Shown: positions 1 through 9,022 of the stretch, one piece after another
Layout: the number at the start of each line of letters is the position of its first letter
Numbering within the stretch: position 1 is the stretch's first letter
Position numbers and translations under genes: made by a program
DNA from: Rhizobiaceae bacterium CPCC 101076
Lineage (GTDB): Bacteria; Pseudomonadota; Alphaproteobacteria; Rhizobiales; Methylopilaceae
DNA length: 64,000 nucleotides
Assembly: GCA_003347645.1 (NCBI GenBank)
Contig: QDFX01000016.1
Location: forward strand, 31,823-95,822
Direction: 5' to 3'
Notes under the pieces: model-generated
Told to the model about the DNA's origin: nothing
Database searches by the model: none
What the model saw: only the letters and a program-made list of their open reading frames with translations

Positions 1-396
1 GCCGAGCACCTCGGGCACCGCGACACCGCCCGCGATCGCGAGATAAGCCACGGCCGTGTCGGCGAAGGGCGCGACGCGAACGATGTCGCCCTCGACGAGA
101 TCGACCGAGCGCCAGGACGGCCATTCCACGACATCGCCGCCGCGCTCGACGATCAGGGGCGCGGCGGTGCCTGCCAACGCGATGCGCGCCGAGGGAGCGG
201 AAACGCGCAGAACGGGACCCGGCGACCGGCATTCCAGCGCCGCGGCGCCCTCGCCGTTGTCGACCAGGAGATTGGCGAGCCGAAGAGACGTCGCGTCGAG
301 TGCACCGGACAAGGGAACGCCGAGCGCCAGATGGCCACGCCGGCCGAGATCCTGGACGGTGGTCTGCAAACCCGGATCGAGGACTTCGAACGTCAA
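1..396 (-). CDS. pxpC: 5-oxoprolinase subunit C (PxpC/KipA family), 5' part only
   Basis: The reverse strand is open from a TTG at 396 to the window edge and encodes about 132 residues of a KipA/biotin-dependent carboxyltransferase-type protein. The N-terminus carries the family-typical LDPGLQTTVQDLGR and, further on, PLSGALD. The TTG overlaps the pxpB stop codon (TTGA, 396-393), so the two genes are translationally coupled. PxpC works with PxpB and PxpA in ATP-dependent cleavage of 5-oxoproline to glutamate in the cytoplasm. The C-terminal part lies outside the window. Family assignment is firm; the physiological substrate is inferred from the neighbouring pxpA and pxpB. Confidence 0.85.
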   Translation of the reverse strand, partial: MTFEVLDPGLQTTVQDLGRRGHLALGVPLSGALDATSLRLANLLVDNGEGAAALECRSPGPVLRVSAPSARIALAGTAAPLIVERGGDVVEWPSWRSVDLVEGDIVRVAPFADTAVAYLAIAGGVAVPEVLG

Positions 397-1082
397 GCGC
401 CGGCCTCGATGCGTGCGAACTCCATGGCCGTCACCGGGCGGAAGCGGACCCTGTCGCCGGCCGCGAACACCGCCGGCGGATCCGCCGTATGGTCGAAAAG
501 GCGGAGCGGCGTGCGTCCGATCAGCCGCCAGCCGCCGGGAGATTCCAGCGGATAGATCGCGGTCGTCTGGTCGGCGATCGCCACCGAACCGGCCGGAACG
601 CGGGTGCGCGGCGTCTTCAGGCGCGGCAAACGCAACTTCTCGTCGAGATCGCCGAGATAGGCGAAGCCCGGCAGGAAGCCGAGCATGTAGACATGGTACT
701 CGGCGGACGAATGCAGTTCGACGATGCCGGTCGCGCTCAACCCGGTTTCCCGCGTCACCTCGTCGAGGTCCGGCCCCGCCTCGCCGCCGTAGAGCACCGG
801 GATGTCGACGAAACGGCCTGCCGACATGTCGGCATCGTCAAAAACATCAATTCCTGCAATGGCTTCGACGATCTTCGAATGCTCGACGACGAGCGGATCG
901 AAGTGAACCGAAAGCGCCGCGAAAGCCGGAACGACATCCGAAATGCCGGGGATGTTCGCGCTCCGGATCGCCTTCGCCGCGGCGACGACTCGGGCATTCG
1001 TCGCGCGGGACATCTCGGTCCCGAACGAGATGGTTAACGCCGCGTCACCAAGCAGGGAAAATTGACCGAAATTTATTTTCAC
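393..1082 (-). CDS. pxpB: 5-oxoprolinase subunit B (PxpB/KipI family)
   Basis: About 229 residues matching the KipI/AHS1 family: LGDAAL near the start, VVPAF followed by SVHFDP, then the diagnostic GFLPGFAYLG and the SPGGWRLIGRTP segment near the C-terminus. PxpB forms the kinase-like complex with PxpC that acts with PxpA on 5-oxoproline. The frame stays open upstream to a GTG at 1124, but a TATAAT-like box on this strand at 1132-1127 would place transcription start near 1120. The GTG at 1082, which begins shortly before LGDAAL as in relatives, is therefore preferred. The stop overlaps the pxpC start. Confidence 0.88.
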   Translation of the reverse strand: MKINFGQFSLLGDAALTISFGTEMSRATNARVVAAAKAIRSANIPGISDVVPAFAALSVHFDPLVVEHSKIVEAIAGIDVFDDADMSAGRFVDIPVLYGGEAGPDLDEVTRETGLSATGIVELHSSAEYHVYMLGFLPGFAYLGDLDEKLRLPRLKTPRTRVPAGSVAIADQTTAIYPLESPGGWRLIGRTPLRLFDHTADPPAVFAAGDRVRFRPVTAMEFARIEAGA

Positions 1083-1126
1083 GCGAAGGCTGTAACCCCC
1101 TATGCGCGCTAAGCGAACCGTCACAC

Positions 1127-1132
1127 ATTATA
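1127..1132 (-). promoter_or_regulatory. -10-like box TATAAT for pxpBC
   Basis: Read on the minus strand this is a perfect TATAAT in the short divergent gap between pxpB and pxpA. The hexamer 17 bp upstream (GACGAA) is a poor -35. It is about 45-50 bp upstream of the preferred pxpB start. Inferred from sequence only. Confidence 0.35.
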
Positions 1133-1167
1133 GGCATAAATGAGGCTGCTTCGTCCTGGGAGGTCGA

Positions 1168-1971
1168 GTGGCACGTAGGATCGACATAAACGCCGATCTC
1201 GGTGAAGGCTACGGCACCGACGAGGCTATGCTCGGTCTGGTGTCCAGCGCCAATATCGCCTGCGGATTCCATGCCGGCGACGCCTATACGATGCGAGCGG
1301 TAAGCCGCTGGGCGGCGGAACGAAACGTCGCCGTCGGCGCCCATCCCAGTTTCGACGATCTCGGCGGCTTCGGCCGCACTTTCATACAGATGAGCATGCA
1401 CGAGCTGGAATCGCTCGTCGCCTATCAGATCGGCAGCATGGCCGAGGCCGCCGCCGACGCCGAAGTGCCGCTCGTCCACGTCAAGGCGCATGGCGCGCTC
1501 TACAACGCCGCCGCCCGCGACCTCGATCACGCAATGGCGATTGGCCGCGCGATCAAGGCGGTCGACCGCAATCTGATCTATCTCGGTCTGGCCGGCTCGC
1601 GGATGGGGCAAGCAGCCGAGATGCTCGGCCTGCAATTCGCCAGCGAAGCCTTCGCCGATCGTCATTACGGCGATGACGGCACGCTGCTTCTGCGCACCGT
1701 CAATGGCTCGGTGATCTCCGACCCGGAAGTCGTGGCCGAACGCGTCACGCGCATGGTTCAGGACAACGAGGTCATTTCCGCCTCCGGCAAGCGGCTCGCG
1801 ATCAGCTTCGACTCGTTCTGCGTCCATGGCGACGAGCCGACCGCCGTCGTCGTCGCCCGCGCGGTCCGCCGCGCCATCGAGGATGGCGGCTTCGAGGTCG
1901 CGCCCCTGGTCGATGCGGTCCGCGACCGCCCAGCGGCGCTGCCAGCGGACGAAGCCCGCTTCACTGCATAA
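1168..1971 (+). CDS. pxpA: 5-oxoprolinase subunit A (LamB/YcsF family)
   Basis: 267 residues with the LamB/YcsF hallmarks: an N-terminal DINADLGEGYG, then SSANIACGFHAGD, VGAHPSFDD, HVKAHGALYN and a C-terminal SFCVHGDEP. The family is the hydrolytic subunit of the prokaryotic 5-oxoprolinase, which returns cyclised glutamate to the pool. The start is a GTG at 1168, preceded by GGGAGG at 1158-1163. The gene diverges from pxpBC rather than forming the usual single operon. Its 3' end overlaps the convergent transglycosylase gene by 11 bp. Family assignment is strong. Confidence 0.93.
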   Translation: MARRIDINADLGEGYGTDEAMLGLVSSANIACGFHAGDAYTMRAVSRWAAERNVAVGAHPSFDDLGGFGRTFIQMSMHELESLVAYQIGSMAEAAADAEVPLVHVKAHGALYNAAARDLDHAMAIGRAIKAVDRNLIYLGLAGSRMGQAAEMLGLQFASEAFADRHYGDDGTLLLRTVNGSVISDPEVVAERVTRMVQDNEVISASGKRLAISFDSFCVHGDEPTAVVVARAVRRAIEDGGFEVAPLVDAVRDRPAALPADEARFTA

Positions 1972-2605
1972 TCGTCAGCGACGCCCGGCTGATCTTCGAT
2001 TCGATTGCCTTGATGCGGCGATTGTGCGCCGTCCAGTTGATGCGGCTTCTTGAACTCCTCGCTCCCGCCGCCGTCTTCACCCGTCCGCCAGCCATGGCAA
2101 CCGCGGGCGCGCCGAAGGTCGCGACCGGAACCTCGCCACGCACCGAATAACCCTGCTCCGCCAGGATCTGCCGGACCCGGACACAATAGGCGACGGATTT
2201 GTGCGAGAACCGTGTCTCGCCGTGCCCGGCGCGGTATTTCATCACCGTCGTGCAGACGTCGCCGCCGGCGAGTCGCCAAGCGCCGGTGAGGTAGGTCACG
2301 CCGTAGCGGATGTTCGTGGTAGGAACGCGAAGCTCGGCATTGGTGCCGTAGAAGCCGAGCATGCGCGCGGTCGAGGGCAGGATCTGCATCAGCCCCACCT
2401 CGCCGGCGTCACCCGAGGCGAAGATCTGATAACCGCTCTCCACGGTCGCGACCGCGTCGGCGATCTCGGGCGGCATGCCAGATTTGACGGCCTCGGTGCG
2501 GACCATCACACGCAGGGCGACAGGATCAGGCTCGGGCGCGACCTCCTGCGCCGCCGCGGGAAGCGTCATGGCGAGCGCGGCGGTGGGTACAAGCAGGAGG
2601 CGCAT
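1961..2605 (-). CDS. lytic transglycosylase, SLT domain, secreted
   Basis: 214 residues. It starts with a signal peptide (MRLLLVPTAALAMTLPAAAQ), which fixes the ATG at 2605 although the frame is open further upstream. The SLT lysozyme-like fold follows, with the catalytic Glu in AVATVESGYQ (about residue 55), then EVGLMQILPSTA and a Tyr-containing YGVTYL segment. Such enzymes cleave the glycan strand of peptidoglycan in the periplasm to give 1,6-anhydro ends, here probably for wall turnover or insertion of envelope complexes. The C-terminal 50 residues are Arg/Ala-rich and show no domain. It is downstream of cysW on the same strand but separated by a palindromic element. Confidence 0.88.
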   Translation of the reverse strand: MRLLLVPTAALAMTLPAAAQEVAPEPDPVALRVMVRTEAVKSGMPPEIADAVATVESGYQIFASGDAGEVGLMQILPSTARMLGFYGTNAELRVPTTNIRYGVTYLTGAWRLAGGDVCTTVMKYRAGHGETRFSHKSVAYCVRVRQILAEQGYSVRGEVPVATFGAPAVAMAGGRVKTAAGARSSRSRINWTAHNRRIKAIESKISRASLTIMQ

Positions 2606-2684
2606 CCACTCATAATGCACGAAACGGTGAGGCGATCCTGTGGCGGTGACTTTCCCCGGACTGCGAAGCGGGAGCGACCTCATC

Positions 2685-2730
2685 CTGAGCCGCGAGCGAA
2701 GCTCGCGTGGACGCTCCGCGTCCGGCTCAG
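2685..2730. repeat. nested palindrome at the 3' end of cysW (REP/terminator-like)
   Basis: CTGAGCCG at 2685-2692 pairs with CGGCTCAG at 2723-2730. Between them lies a tight hairpin, CGCGAGC-GAA-GCTCGCG (2691-2707), and a short ACGC/GCGT hairpin at 2711-2721. It overlaps the cysW stop region and could terminate or protect the sulfate-transport transcript, or be a copy of a dispersed REP-type element. No T-run follows on the minus strand. Confidence 0.5.
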
Positions 2731-3614
2731 TGCCGCCCGCCGCCCTTTTTCCGCGCCGCCCGGCCGCCCTCGTCGAATCGCTCGATGGCGACCTTCACCA
2801 GGATCGTCACCAGCGCCAGCCCGGTCAGCACCGTCGCCGCCGCGAATGCGCCCGCTGAATTATAGTCGTTGTACAGAAGCTCGATCTGCAGCGGCAGCGT
2901 ATTGGTGACGCCGCGGATATTGCCTGAGACGACAGAGACCGCGCCGAATTCGCCCATGACGCGCGCATTGCAGAGGATGGCGCCATAGAGCAGCGCCCAT
3001 TTGACGTTCGGCAGCGTCACCGACAGGAACATGCGAAGGCCGGACGCGCCGAGGCTGACCGCCGCCTCCTCGTCGTCCGTTCCCTGCACCTGCATCAGCG
3101 GGATCAGCTCGCGCGCGACGAACGGCGCGGTGACGAACAGGCTGGCGAGGAAGATGCCCGGCAGCGCGAACATGATCTTGATGCCCGCCGCGTCGAGCAG
3201 CGGACCGAGCAGGCCTTGCGCGCCGTAGACGAAGAGATAGGACACGCCGGCGATGATCGGCGACACCGAGAACGGGATCTCGATCAGAGCAACGAGGAGA
3301 TTGCGGCCGCGAAAGCGGAACTTCGTCACCGCCCAGGCGGCCGCGATGCCGAACACGACATTGATCGGCACAACGACGAGCGCGGTCACCAGAGTCAGCC
3401 AGATCGCATGGAGGGTCTCGGGCGCGAAGAGATTGGCGCCGTATGTCCTGATGCCGACGGCGAGCGCCTGCGAGAAGATGACGACGAGCGGCAGGACGAT
3501 GACGAAGAAGGTCAGCACCAGCACGCTGCCGAGAATGATCGCGCGCGCCGTCCGGCCCTCGCAGACGCGGGTCGTGGAATGCGTGCTTTGCGGATTAGCG
3601 CGGCCGAAGAACAT
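2727..3614 (-). CDS. cysW: sulfate/thiosulfate ABC transporter permease CysW
   Basis: 295 residues of a six-helix ABC permease of the CysW type. The EAA-loop region reads VSLGASGLRMFLSVTLPN, followed by the family-typical VMGEFGAVSVVSG and the C-terminal LPLQIELLYNDYN. With CysT it forms the membrane channel for sulfate or thiosulfate delivered by the periplasmic binding protein. Its ATG overlaps the cysT stop by one base (TGATG at 3616-3612), so it is translationally coupled. The cysA ATPase that normally follows is absent; a lytic transglycosylase lies downstream instead. Confidence 0.95.
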   Translation of the reverse strand: MFFGRANPQSTHSTTRVCEGRTARAIILGSVLVLTFFVIVLPLVVIFSQALAVGIRTYGANLFAPETLHAIWLTLVTALVVVPINVVFGIAAAWAVTKFRFRGRNLLVALIEIPFSVSPIIAGVSYLFVYGAQGLLGPLLDAAGIKIMFALPGIFLASLFVTAPFVARELIPLMQVQGTDDEEAAVSLGASGLRMFLSVTLPNVKWALLYGAILCNARVMGEFGAVSVVSGNIRGVTNTLPLQIELLYNDYNSAGAFAAATVLTGLALVTILVKVAIERFDEGGRAARKKGGGRH

Positions 3615-4447
3615 CAGTCCCCCCGCCCGACATAGCGCAGGTGCCAGGCCTGCAGCAGATTGGTGAGGATCAGCATCGCGAAGGCGAGGAGCAGCAAGAT
3701 CGTCGAGATCGCCGCCGCTGCCGGGTAGTCGTATTCCTCGAGCCGGATGAAGGCGAGGAGCGCCGCGATCTCGGTATAGTTCGGCTGGTTGCCGGCGATG
3801 AAGATGACCGCTCCGAACTCACCCAAGGAGCGGGCGAAGGCGAGCGAGCAGCCGGCGAGGAAGGCTGGGAAGATCGCCGGGAAGATGACCGAGCGGAAGA
3901 TGCGCAGATCCGACGCGCCGAGCGTCAGTGCCGCCTCCTCCACCTCCGGGCCGAGATCCTCCAGCACCGGCTGCACCGAGCGAACCACGAAAGGCAGGCT
4001 GGTGAACACCATCGCCGAGGCGATGCCGAGCGGCGTGTAGGCGACGGTGATGCCGAGCGGGTCGAGCCAGCTTCCGAGCCAGCCGTTCTTGGCGAACAGC
4101 GCCGTCAGCGCGATGCCGGCCACCGCCGTCGGCAGCGCGAACGGGACGTCGACGAGTGCATCGAGCAGGCGCTTGCCCGGAAAGTCGTAGCGCACGAGCA
4201 CCCAGGCGAGGCCGAGGCCATAAACGGCGTTGAAGACGGACGCGCCGAGCGCGGCGAGGAGCGTGACGCGGAATGCGGCGACGACGCGCGGGCTGGTGAC
4301 GATGGCGAAGAACTGGTCCCAGCCGGTGTTCGCGGCTTGCATCAGGAGCGCAGCCAGTGGCAGCAGGACGATCACGCCGAGATAGACGAGCGTGATGCCA
4401 AGCGCGAGGCGATAGCCGGGAAGGACGCGACGTGGACGGGAAGACAT
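3614..4447 (-). CDS. cysT: sulfate/thiosulfate ABC transporter permease CysT (CysU)
   Basis: 277 residues with six predicted membrane segments. The EAA loop reads LTLGASDLRIFRSVIFP, and ARSLGEFGAVIFIAGN is diagnostic of CysT/CysU. The ATG at 4447 begins MSSRPRRVLPGYRLALG just before the first helix; the longer open frame upstream runs through intergenic sequence with a large hairpin and is not coding. It pairs with CysW in the inner membrane. The order binding protein - cysT - cysW is that of canonical sulfate import operons. Confidence 0.95.
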   Translation of the reverse strand: MSSRPRRVLPGYRLALGITLVYLGVIVLLPLAALLMQAANTGWDQFFAIVTSPRVVAAFRVTLLAALGASVFNAVYGLGLAWVLVRYDFPGKRLLDALVDVPFALPTAVAGIALTALFAKNGWLGSWLDPLGITVAYTPLGIASAMVFTSLPFVVRSVQPVLEDLGPEVEEAALTLGASDLRIFRSVIFPAIFPAFLAGCSLAFARSLGEFGAVIFIAGNQPNYTEIAALLAFIRLEEYDYPAAAAISTILLLLAFAMLILTNLLQAWHLRYVGRGD

Positions 4448-4502
4448 CGCGTCGGTGATTAGCGGGAGTGGGGCGCGGACGCTAGTGGACTGAAACGCAC
4501 GT

Positions 4503-4534
4503 GTCCCGGAAGCGGCATCGCCGCTGTCCGGGAC
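4503..4534. terminator. long hairpin between the binding-protein gene and cysT
   Basis: GTCCCGGA (4503-4510) plus AGCGGC (4511-4516) pair with GCCGCT (4520-4525) and TCCGGGAC (4527-4534). This makes a 14-bp stem with a 3-nt loop and one bulged base. It sits in the 177-bp gap between the binding-protein stop and the cysT start. Without a T-run it is more likely a partial terminator or mRNA-stabilising element that lets the binding protein be made in excess over the permease. Confidence 0.55.
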
Positions 4535-4624
4535 CCATAAGCCCTGTGGCCGATTGAACCGCAAGCGCTGCGGCATATGGATCCGGGCCTTCCGCGCTAG
4601 GCGCTCCAGCCGGGATACGCATGC

Positions 4625-5626
4625 TCACTTCCCGACGAAGACCTGGTCGAGCTTGCCGCCCGAGGCGAAATGGTCCTTCATCACCTTGTCCCAGCCGCCG
4701 AAGACGTTCTCGACGGTGAGGAGGCGAACCTCCGGGAACTCGGCCTTGTGCTTCTCGACGACGTTCTTGTCGTTCACGCGATTGGCGAAGCCGGCCAGGA
4801 TCTCCTGGCCCTCCGGCGAATAGAGGTAGTCGAGATAGGCTTTAGCCAGATCCCTGGTGCCGTGCTTGTCGGCGTATTTGTCGACGACGGCGACCGGGAA
4901 TTCGGCGAGCAGGCTGACCGGCGGAACGACCGTCGCGACCTTTTCCTTGCCGTACTGCTTCACCACGCCCGAGGTCTCGGCCTCGAAGGTGATCAGGACG
5001 TCGCCGATGTCACGCTCGACGAAGGTCGTCGTCGCGGCGCGGCCGCCGGTGTCGAACACCGCGACGTTCGACAGGAACTTCTTGATGAACTCGTCGGCCT
5101 TGGCGGTGTCGCCCTCATACTTCCCGAGCGCGTAGGCATAGGCGGCGAGATAGGTGTAGCGGCCATTGCCCGAGGTCTTCGGGTTCGGGAAGACGAGCTT
5201 CACGTCGTCACGGACGAGATCGTCCCAGTTCTTGATGTTCTTCGGATTGCCCGCGCGAACCACGAAGGCCGGCAGCGAGTAGTACGGCGAGGCATTGTTC
5301 GGGAACGCCTTCTGCCAGTCCTTGGAGACCGCGCCCTTGTCGGCGAGCACCTGGACGTCGGTGACCTGGTTGAAGGTCACGAGATCGGCCTCGAGGCCCT
5401 CCAGGATCGCGCGGGCCTGCTTGGACGAGCCTGCGTGCGACTGGTTGACCGTGATGTCCTTGCCGGTCTTCGCCTTCCACACCTTGGCGAATTCGGCGTT
5501 CACCGCGACGTAGAGCTCGCGGGAAATGTCGTAGGACACGTTGAGAAGCGTGTTCGCATCCTGCGCGCGGGCAGGAGCGACGAAGATGAGGGACGCGGCG
5601 ATGGCCGCGAGAACGAGGCGTTTCAT
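4625..5626 (-). CDS. periplasmic sulfate-binding protein (Sbp/CysP family)
   Basis: 333 residues. A signal peptide (MKRLVLAAIAASLIFVAPARAQ) starts at the ATG at 5626, with a GGAGA ribosome site just before it. The mature protein has Sbp-family blocks: NVSYDISRELY, NQSHAGSSKQARA, DLVTFNQ, KTSGNGRYTYLAAY and VDKYADKHG. It captures sulfate or thiosulfate in the periplasm and hands it to CysT/CysW. It is the first gene of the operon and diverges from the macAB-type genes. Sulfate against thiosulfate preference cannot be told from sequence alone, so no symbol is assigned. Confidence 0.93.
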   Translation of the reverse strand: MKRLVLAAIAASLIFVAPARAQDANTLLNVSYDISRELYVAVNAEFAKVWKAKTGKDITVNQSHAGSSKQARAILEGLEADLVTFNQVTDVQVLADKGAVSKDWQKAFPNNASPYYSLPAFVVRAGNPKNIKNWDDLVRDDVKLVFPNPKTSGNGRYTYLAAYAYALGKYEGDTAKADEFIKKFLSNVAVFDTGGRAATTTFVERDIGDVLITFEAETSGVVKQYGKEKVATVVPPVSLLAEFPVAVVDKYADKHGTRDLAKAYLDYLYSPEGQEILAGFANRVNDKNVVEKHKAEFPEVRLLTVENVFGGWDKVMKDHFASGGKLDQVFVGK

Positions 5627-5682
5627 CGAAATCTCCAGTCGGTCGGTTCGAATATGCATAGCGGCGTGTGGTTGTAAATAAT

Positions 5683-5709
5683 TATCCGACTTTGAAATGC
5701 TATCCGGCT
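5683..5709. promoter_or_regulatory. direct repeat TATCCGRCT in the divergent control region
   Basis: TATCCGACT (5683-5691) and TATCCGGCT (5701-5709) lie 18 bp apart in an AT-rich patch between the sulfate-binding-protein gene and the exporter operon. Paired half-sites like this are typical of a regulator operator; the regulator is unknown. The sulfate operon suggests a CysB-type protein, but that is only inference. Confidence 0.3.
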
Positions 5710-5805
5710 AAATATACATTTTTTGATTGCTATTCGCGTTGCGCAGGGTTGCGCCGCATTCCGCGTATATGTTTCGAGAGCGTCCCGCTCCCGGACCTGA
5801 GTTGA

Positions 5806-7050
5806 ATGCCCGTAACCGAAGCTCCGCGTACCGCCGAGACCCGCCCGTCGCTCGATCTCGATTTCAAGGACACGCCCAAAAAGCCGAAGCGCCGAGTGTC
5901 GACGCGCGTGGCGGCTCTTGCCGTCCTGCTGCTGACCGGCGCGGCCGGGGCTTATTGGTATTGGGGCGGCTCGGGTCAGGGCACGGCGGCCGCACTGCAA
6001 ATAGCACAGGCGACGCGGGGCGATATCGTCGACAGCGTTTCGGCGCTCGGCAATCTCCAGCCGCGCGACTATGTCGATCTCGGCGCGCAGGTGTCCGGAC
6101 AGCTCAAGACGATCCATGTCGATGTCGGCGCCGAGGTGAAATCGGGCGATCTCCTCGCCGAGATCGACCCCGTCGTCCTCAACACCAAGGTCGAGGCCGG
6201 CCGCGCCTCGCTCGCCGCGCTGAAGGCGCAGCTCCAGGACAAGGAAGCCCAGCGCGACCTCGCCAACCAGACGCTCGAGCGCCAGCGCAAGCTCGTGGAG
6301 ACCAGGGCCGTCTCCGAAACGACGTTCGAGAGCGCCGAGGCGACCGCGCGCTCGGCCGCGGCACAGGTCGACATGCTGAAGGCGCAGATCCAGCAGACCG
6401 CCGCGACACTGAAAGGGGACGAGGCGACGCTTGGCTATACGAAGATCGTCTCGCCGATGGCCGGCACTGTTGTCTCGATTTCGGCCCGCGAGGGCCAGAC
6501 CCTGAACGCCAACCAGCAGGCGCCGATCATCCTGCGCGTCGCCGACTTGTCGACCATGACCGTGTGGACGCAGGTCTCGGAGGCCGACGTGCCGAAGCTG
6601 AAGCTCGGCATGAAGGCGACGTTCACGACGCTCGGCTCCGGCCAGCAGAGCTGGGAAGGCACGCTCCGTCAGGTGCTGCCGACGCCGGAAATCACGAACA
6701 ACGTCGTGCTCTACACCGCTCTGTTCGACGTCCAGAACCCGAAGCGTGAACTGATGACGCAGATGACCGCGCAGGTCTTCTTCGTCGTCGCCGAGGCCAA
6801 GGGCGTCCTGACGATCCCGACGGCGGCGCTGCGTGAATCCCGGCCCGGCAGCGGCCAATACACGGTCCTGATCAAGGATGGATCGTCCACCGAGCGCCGC
6901 CCGGTCGAGGTCGGCGTGAAGACGCGCGTCCTTGCCGAGGTGAAATCCGGACTGAAGGAAGGCGACACCGTCGTGATCGGCTCCTCCAGCCCAACAGGCG
7001 CCGGCAATCCGGGCGGCGGCCAGCGTCGTCCGGGGATGATGCGGCTGTGA
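5806..7050 (+). CDS. macA: periplasmic adaptor subunit of a MacAB-type exporter
   Basis: 414 residues. A short cytoplasmic N-terminus and one membrane anchor (about residues 44-62) are followed by the biotinyl-lipoyl-like half motif, a long coiled-coil hairpin (about residues 120-210, rich in Ala/Glu/Gln) and beta-barrel domains. It belongs to the HlyD/MacA membrane-fusion protein family, which bridges an inner-membrane ABC pump to an outer-membrane channel. The stop overlaps the macB GTG (GTGA at 7047-7050), showing tight coupling. The last 25 residues are Gly/Arg/Pro-rich. No TolC-like gene is near, so an outer-membrane partner must be encoded elsewhere. The substrate is unknown. Confidence 0.88.
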   Translation: MPVTEAPRTAETRPSLDLDFKDTPKKPKRRVSTRVAALAVLLLTGAAGAYWYWGGSGQGTAAALQIAQATRGDIVDSVSALGNLQPRDYVDLGAQVSGQLKTIHVDVGAEVKSGDLLAEIDPVVLNTKVEAGRASLAALKAQLQDKEAQRDLANQTLERQRKLVETRAVSETTFESAEATARSAAAQVDMLKAQIQQTAATLKGDEATLGYTKIVSPMAGTVVSISAREGQTLNANQQAPIILRVADLSTMTVWTQVSEADVPKLKLGMKATFTTLGSGQQSWEGTLRQVLPTPEITNNVVLYTALFDVQNPKRELMTQMTAQVFFVVAEAKGVLTIPTAALRESRPGSGQYTVLIKDGSSTERRPVEVGVKTRVLAEVKSGLKEGDTVVIGSSSPTGAGNPGGGQRRPGMMRL

Positions 7051-9017
7051 AGCACGTCGAGCTCCCGTCCGGCTCGGTCGCGACCGGCGAGCCGCTGATC
7101 GAACTCAGCGGCATCGTGAAGACCTATGGCGGCGAGGTGCCGGTCGAGGTGCTGCACGGCATTTCGCTGAGCATCTATCCAGGCGAGTTCGTCGCCATCA
7201 TGGGCGCGTCGGGCTCCGGCAAGTCGACTTTGATGAACATCCTCGGCTGCCTCGACAAGCCGACGCGCGGCACCTACCGCTTCGCCGGCCGCGACGTCTC
7301 GGAACTCGGCCGCGACGAGCTCGCACGCCTGCGCCGTGACGAATTCGGCTTCGTTTTCCAAAGCTACAATCTGATCGCCAACGCCACCGCGCTGGAAAAT
7401 GTCGAGGTTCCGGCGATCTATGCCGGCCTCGACCTCGCGACGCGGGAAAGCCGCGCCACGCACCTTCTCGGCGCGCTCGGCCTCGCCGCACGCACCGGCC
7501 ACCGGCCGAGCCAGCTGTCGGGCGGCCAGCAGCAGCGCGTCTCGATCGCCCGTGCGCTGATGAACGGCGGCCGGATCATCCTCGCCGACGAGCCCACCGG
7601 CGCGCTCGATTCGAAGAGCGGCGCGGAGGTCATGGCGCTGCTGCAATCGCTCGCCGAGCGCGGCCACACGGTGATCCTGATCACCCATGACCGCGAGGTC
7701 GCCAAGCACGCCCGCCGCGTCATCGAGATCCACGACGGCAACATCACGTCCGACACGGGTCCAGATCTCGCGGCGGCGAACGCACCTGTCCTGCCGGCAT
7801 CCGAGCCCGGCCATTCCTCGCTGGCGGCGGACATGGCCGAGGCCGGAAAGATGGCGATCCGGGCGCTCCGGACGAACCTGTTCCGCACCATCCTCACACT
7901 GCTCGGCATCATGATCGGCGTGGCGTCGGTCGTGGCCATGCTGGCGGTTGGACAGGGCGCGCAGCGCGAGGTGCTCGCCCGCATCGGCTCAATGGGTTCG
8001 AACCTCCTCGTCGTACGTCCCGGCGCGCCGAACGAGCGCGTGCAGGCGGGATCGAGCGTGCTGACGCTCATTCCGGAGGACGGCGACGCCGTCGCCGAAC
8101 TGCCCAACGTCTCCGCCGCCGTTCCCGAGCGAAGCGGCCAGGTGACTCTCCGCATCGGCAATCGCGACTACCAGACCCAGGCGACCGCGACGACAGTCGA
8201 CATGCCCGAGACCCGCAACTGGCCGGTCGAGCGCGGCGTCTTCTTTTCGCGCGCCGACCAGGACGGTCGCGCGACGGTCGCGGTCATCGGCCAGACGGCG
8301 GCGAAGAATCTCTATGGCGAGGCCGACCCGGTCGGCAGCTTCCTCTTGATCAACAACGTGCCGTTCCAGATCATCGGCCTGATGGGTCCGAAGGGTGCCT
8401 CGCAATTCGGCGGCGACCAGGACGACGTCGTCTTCGTGCCAGTGACGACCGGCAGCATGCGCCTGTTCGGCGATCCGAGCGTCCGCAGCCTGACCATCGC
8501 CGTCACCGATACGACGCGGATGGACGAGACGCAGGCCGCCGTGACCGGCGTGCTGAAGGAACGGCATGGCAAGGAGGACTTCCAGATCCGCAACATGGCG
8601 GCTTTGGTCGAGACCATCTCGTCGACGCAGCGGACGCTCTCGGTCCTGCTCGCCTCCATCGCCGCGATCTCGCTCCTCGTCGGCGGCATCGGCATCATGA
8701 ACATCATGCTGATGAGCGTGACCGAGCGGACGCGCGAGATCGGCATCCGTATGGCGACGGGCGCGGCGACGCGGAACATCCTGCAGCAGTTCATGACCGA
8801 GGCCGTGGTGGTGGCCGCGTTCGGCGGCACGCTCGGCGTCGTGCTCGGCTTTGCGTCCGGCGCAGCGATTGCGATGGCCGGGCTGCCGCTTCAATTCACC
8901 GTGCTGCCGGTCGTGGTGGCGTTCGCCTGCGCGGTGATGACGGGCATCGTGTTCGGTTTCATGCCGGCGCTGAAGGCGGCGCGGCTTGATCCTGTCACGG
9001 CGCTCGCCTCGGACTAG
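7047..9017 (+). CDS. macB: MacB-type ABC exporter, fused ATPase and permease
   Basis: 656 residues. An N-terminal ABC ATPase has Walker [10 protein letters not shown] (about 52-60), signature LSGGQQQR and Walker B ILADEP. A first membrane helix near residue 285 leads to a large periplasmic domain (about 305-530), then three C-terminal helices with the FtsX-type core [17 protein letters not shown] and [12 protein letters not shown]. This is the complete MacB architecture, a mechanotransmission ABC protein that drives export from the periplasm through MacA and TolC. The start is a GTG overlapping the macA stop. Macrolide, peptide or siderophore export are all possible. Confidence 0.92.
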   Translation: MKHVELPSGSVATGEPLIELSGIVKTYGGEVPVEVLHGISLSIYPGEFVAIMGASGSGKSTLMNILGCLDKPTRGTYRFAGRDVSELGRDELARLRRDEFGFVFQSYNLIANATALENVEVPAIYAGLDLATRESRATHLLGALGLAARTGHRPSQLSGGQQQRVSIARALMNGGRIILADEPTGALDSKSGAEVMALLQSLAERGHTVILITHDREVAKHARRVIEIHDGNITSDTGPDLAAANAPVLPASEPGHSSLAADMAEAGKMAIRALRTNLFRTILTLLGIMIGVASVVAMLAVGQGAQREVLARIGSMGSNLLVVRPGAPNERVQAGSSVLTLIPEDGDAVAELPNVSAAVPERSGQVTLRIGNRDYQTQATATTVDMPETRNWPVERGVFFSRADQDGRATVAVIGQTAAKNLYGEADPVGSFLLINNVPFQIIGLMGPKGASQFGGDQDDVVFVPVTTGSMRLFGDPSVRSLTIAVTDTTRMDETQAAVTGVLKERHGKEDFQIRNMAALVETISSTQRTLSVLLASIAAISLLVGGIGIMNIMLMSVTERTREIGIRMATGAATRNILQQFMTEAVVVAAFGGTLGVVLGFASGAAIAMAGLPLQFTVLPVVVAFACAVMTGIVFGFMPALKAARLDPVTALASD

Positions 9018-9022
9018 GTCTA

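Noticed and set aside
3641..4462. Plus-strand frame of 273 codons
   Set aside because: Antisense to cysT, extremely charged and low in hydrophobic residues; a shadow.
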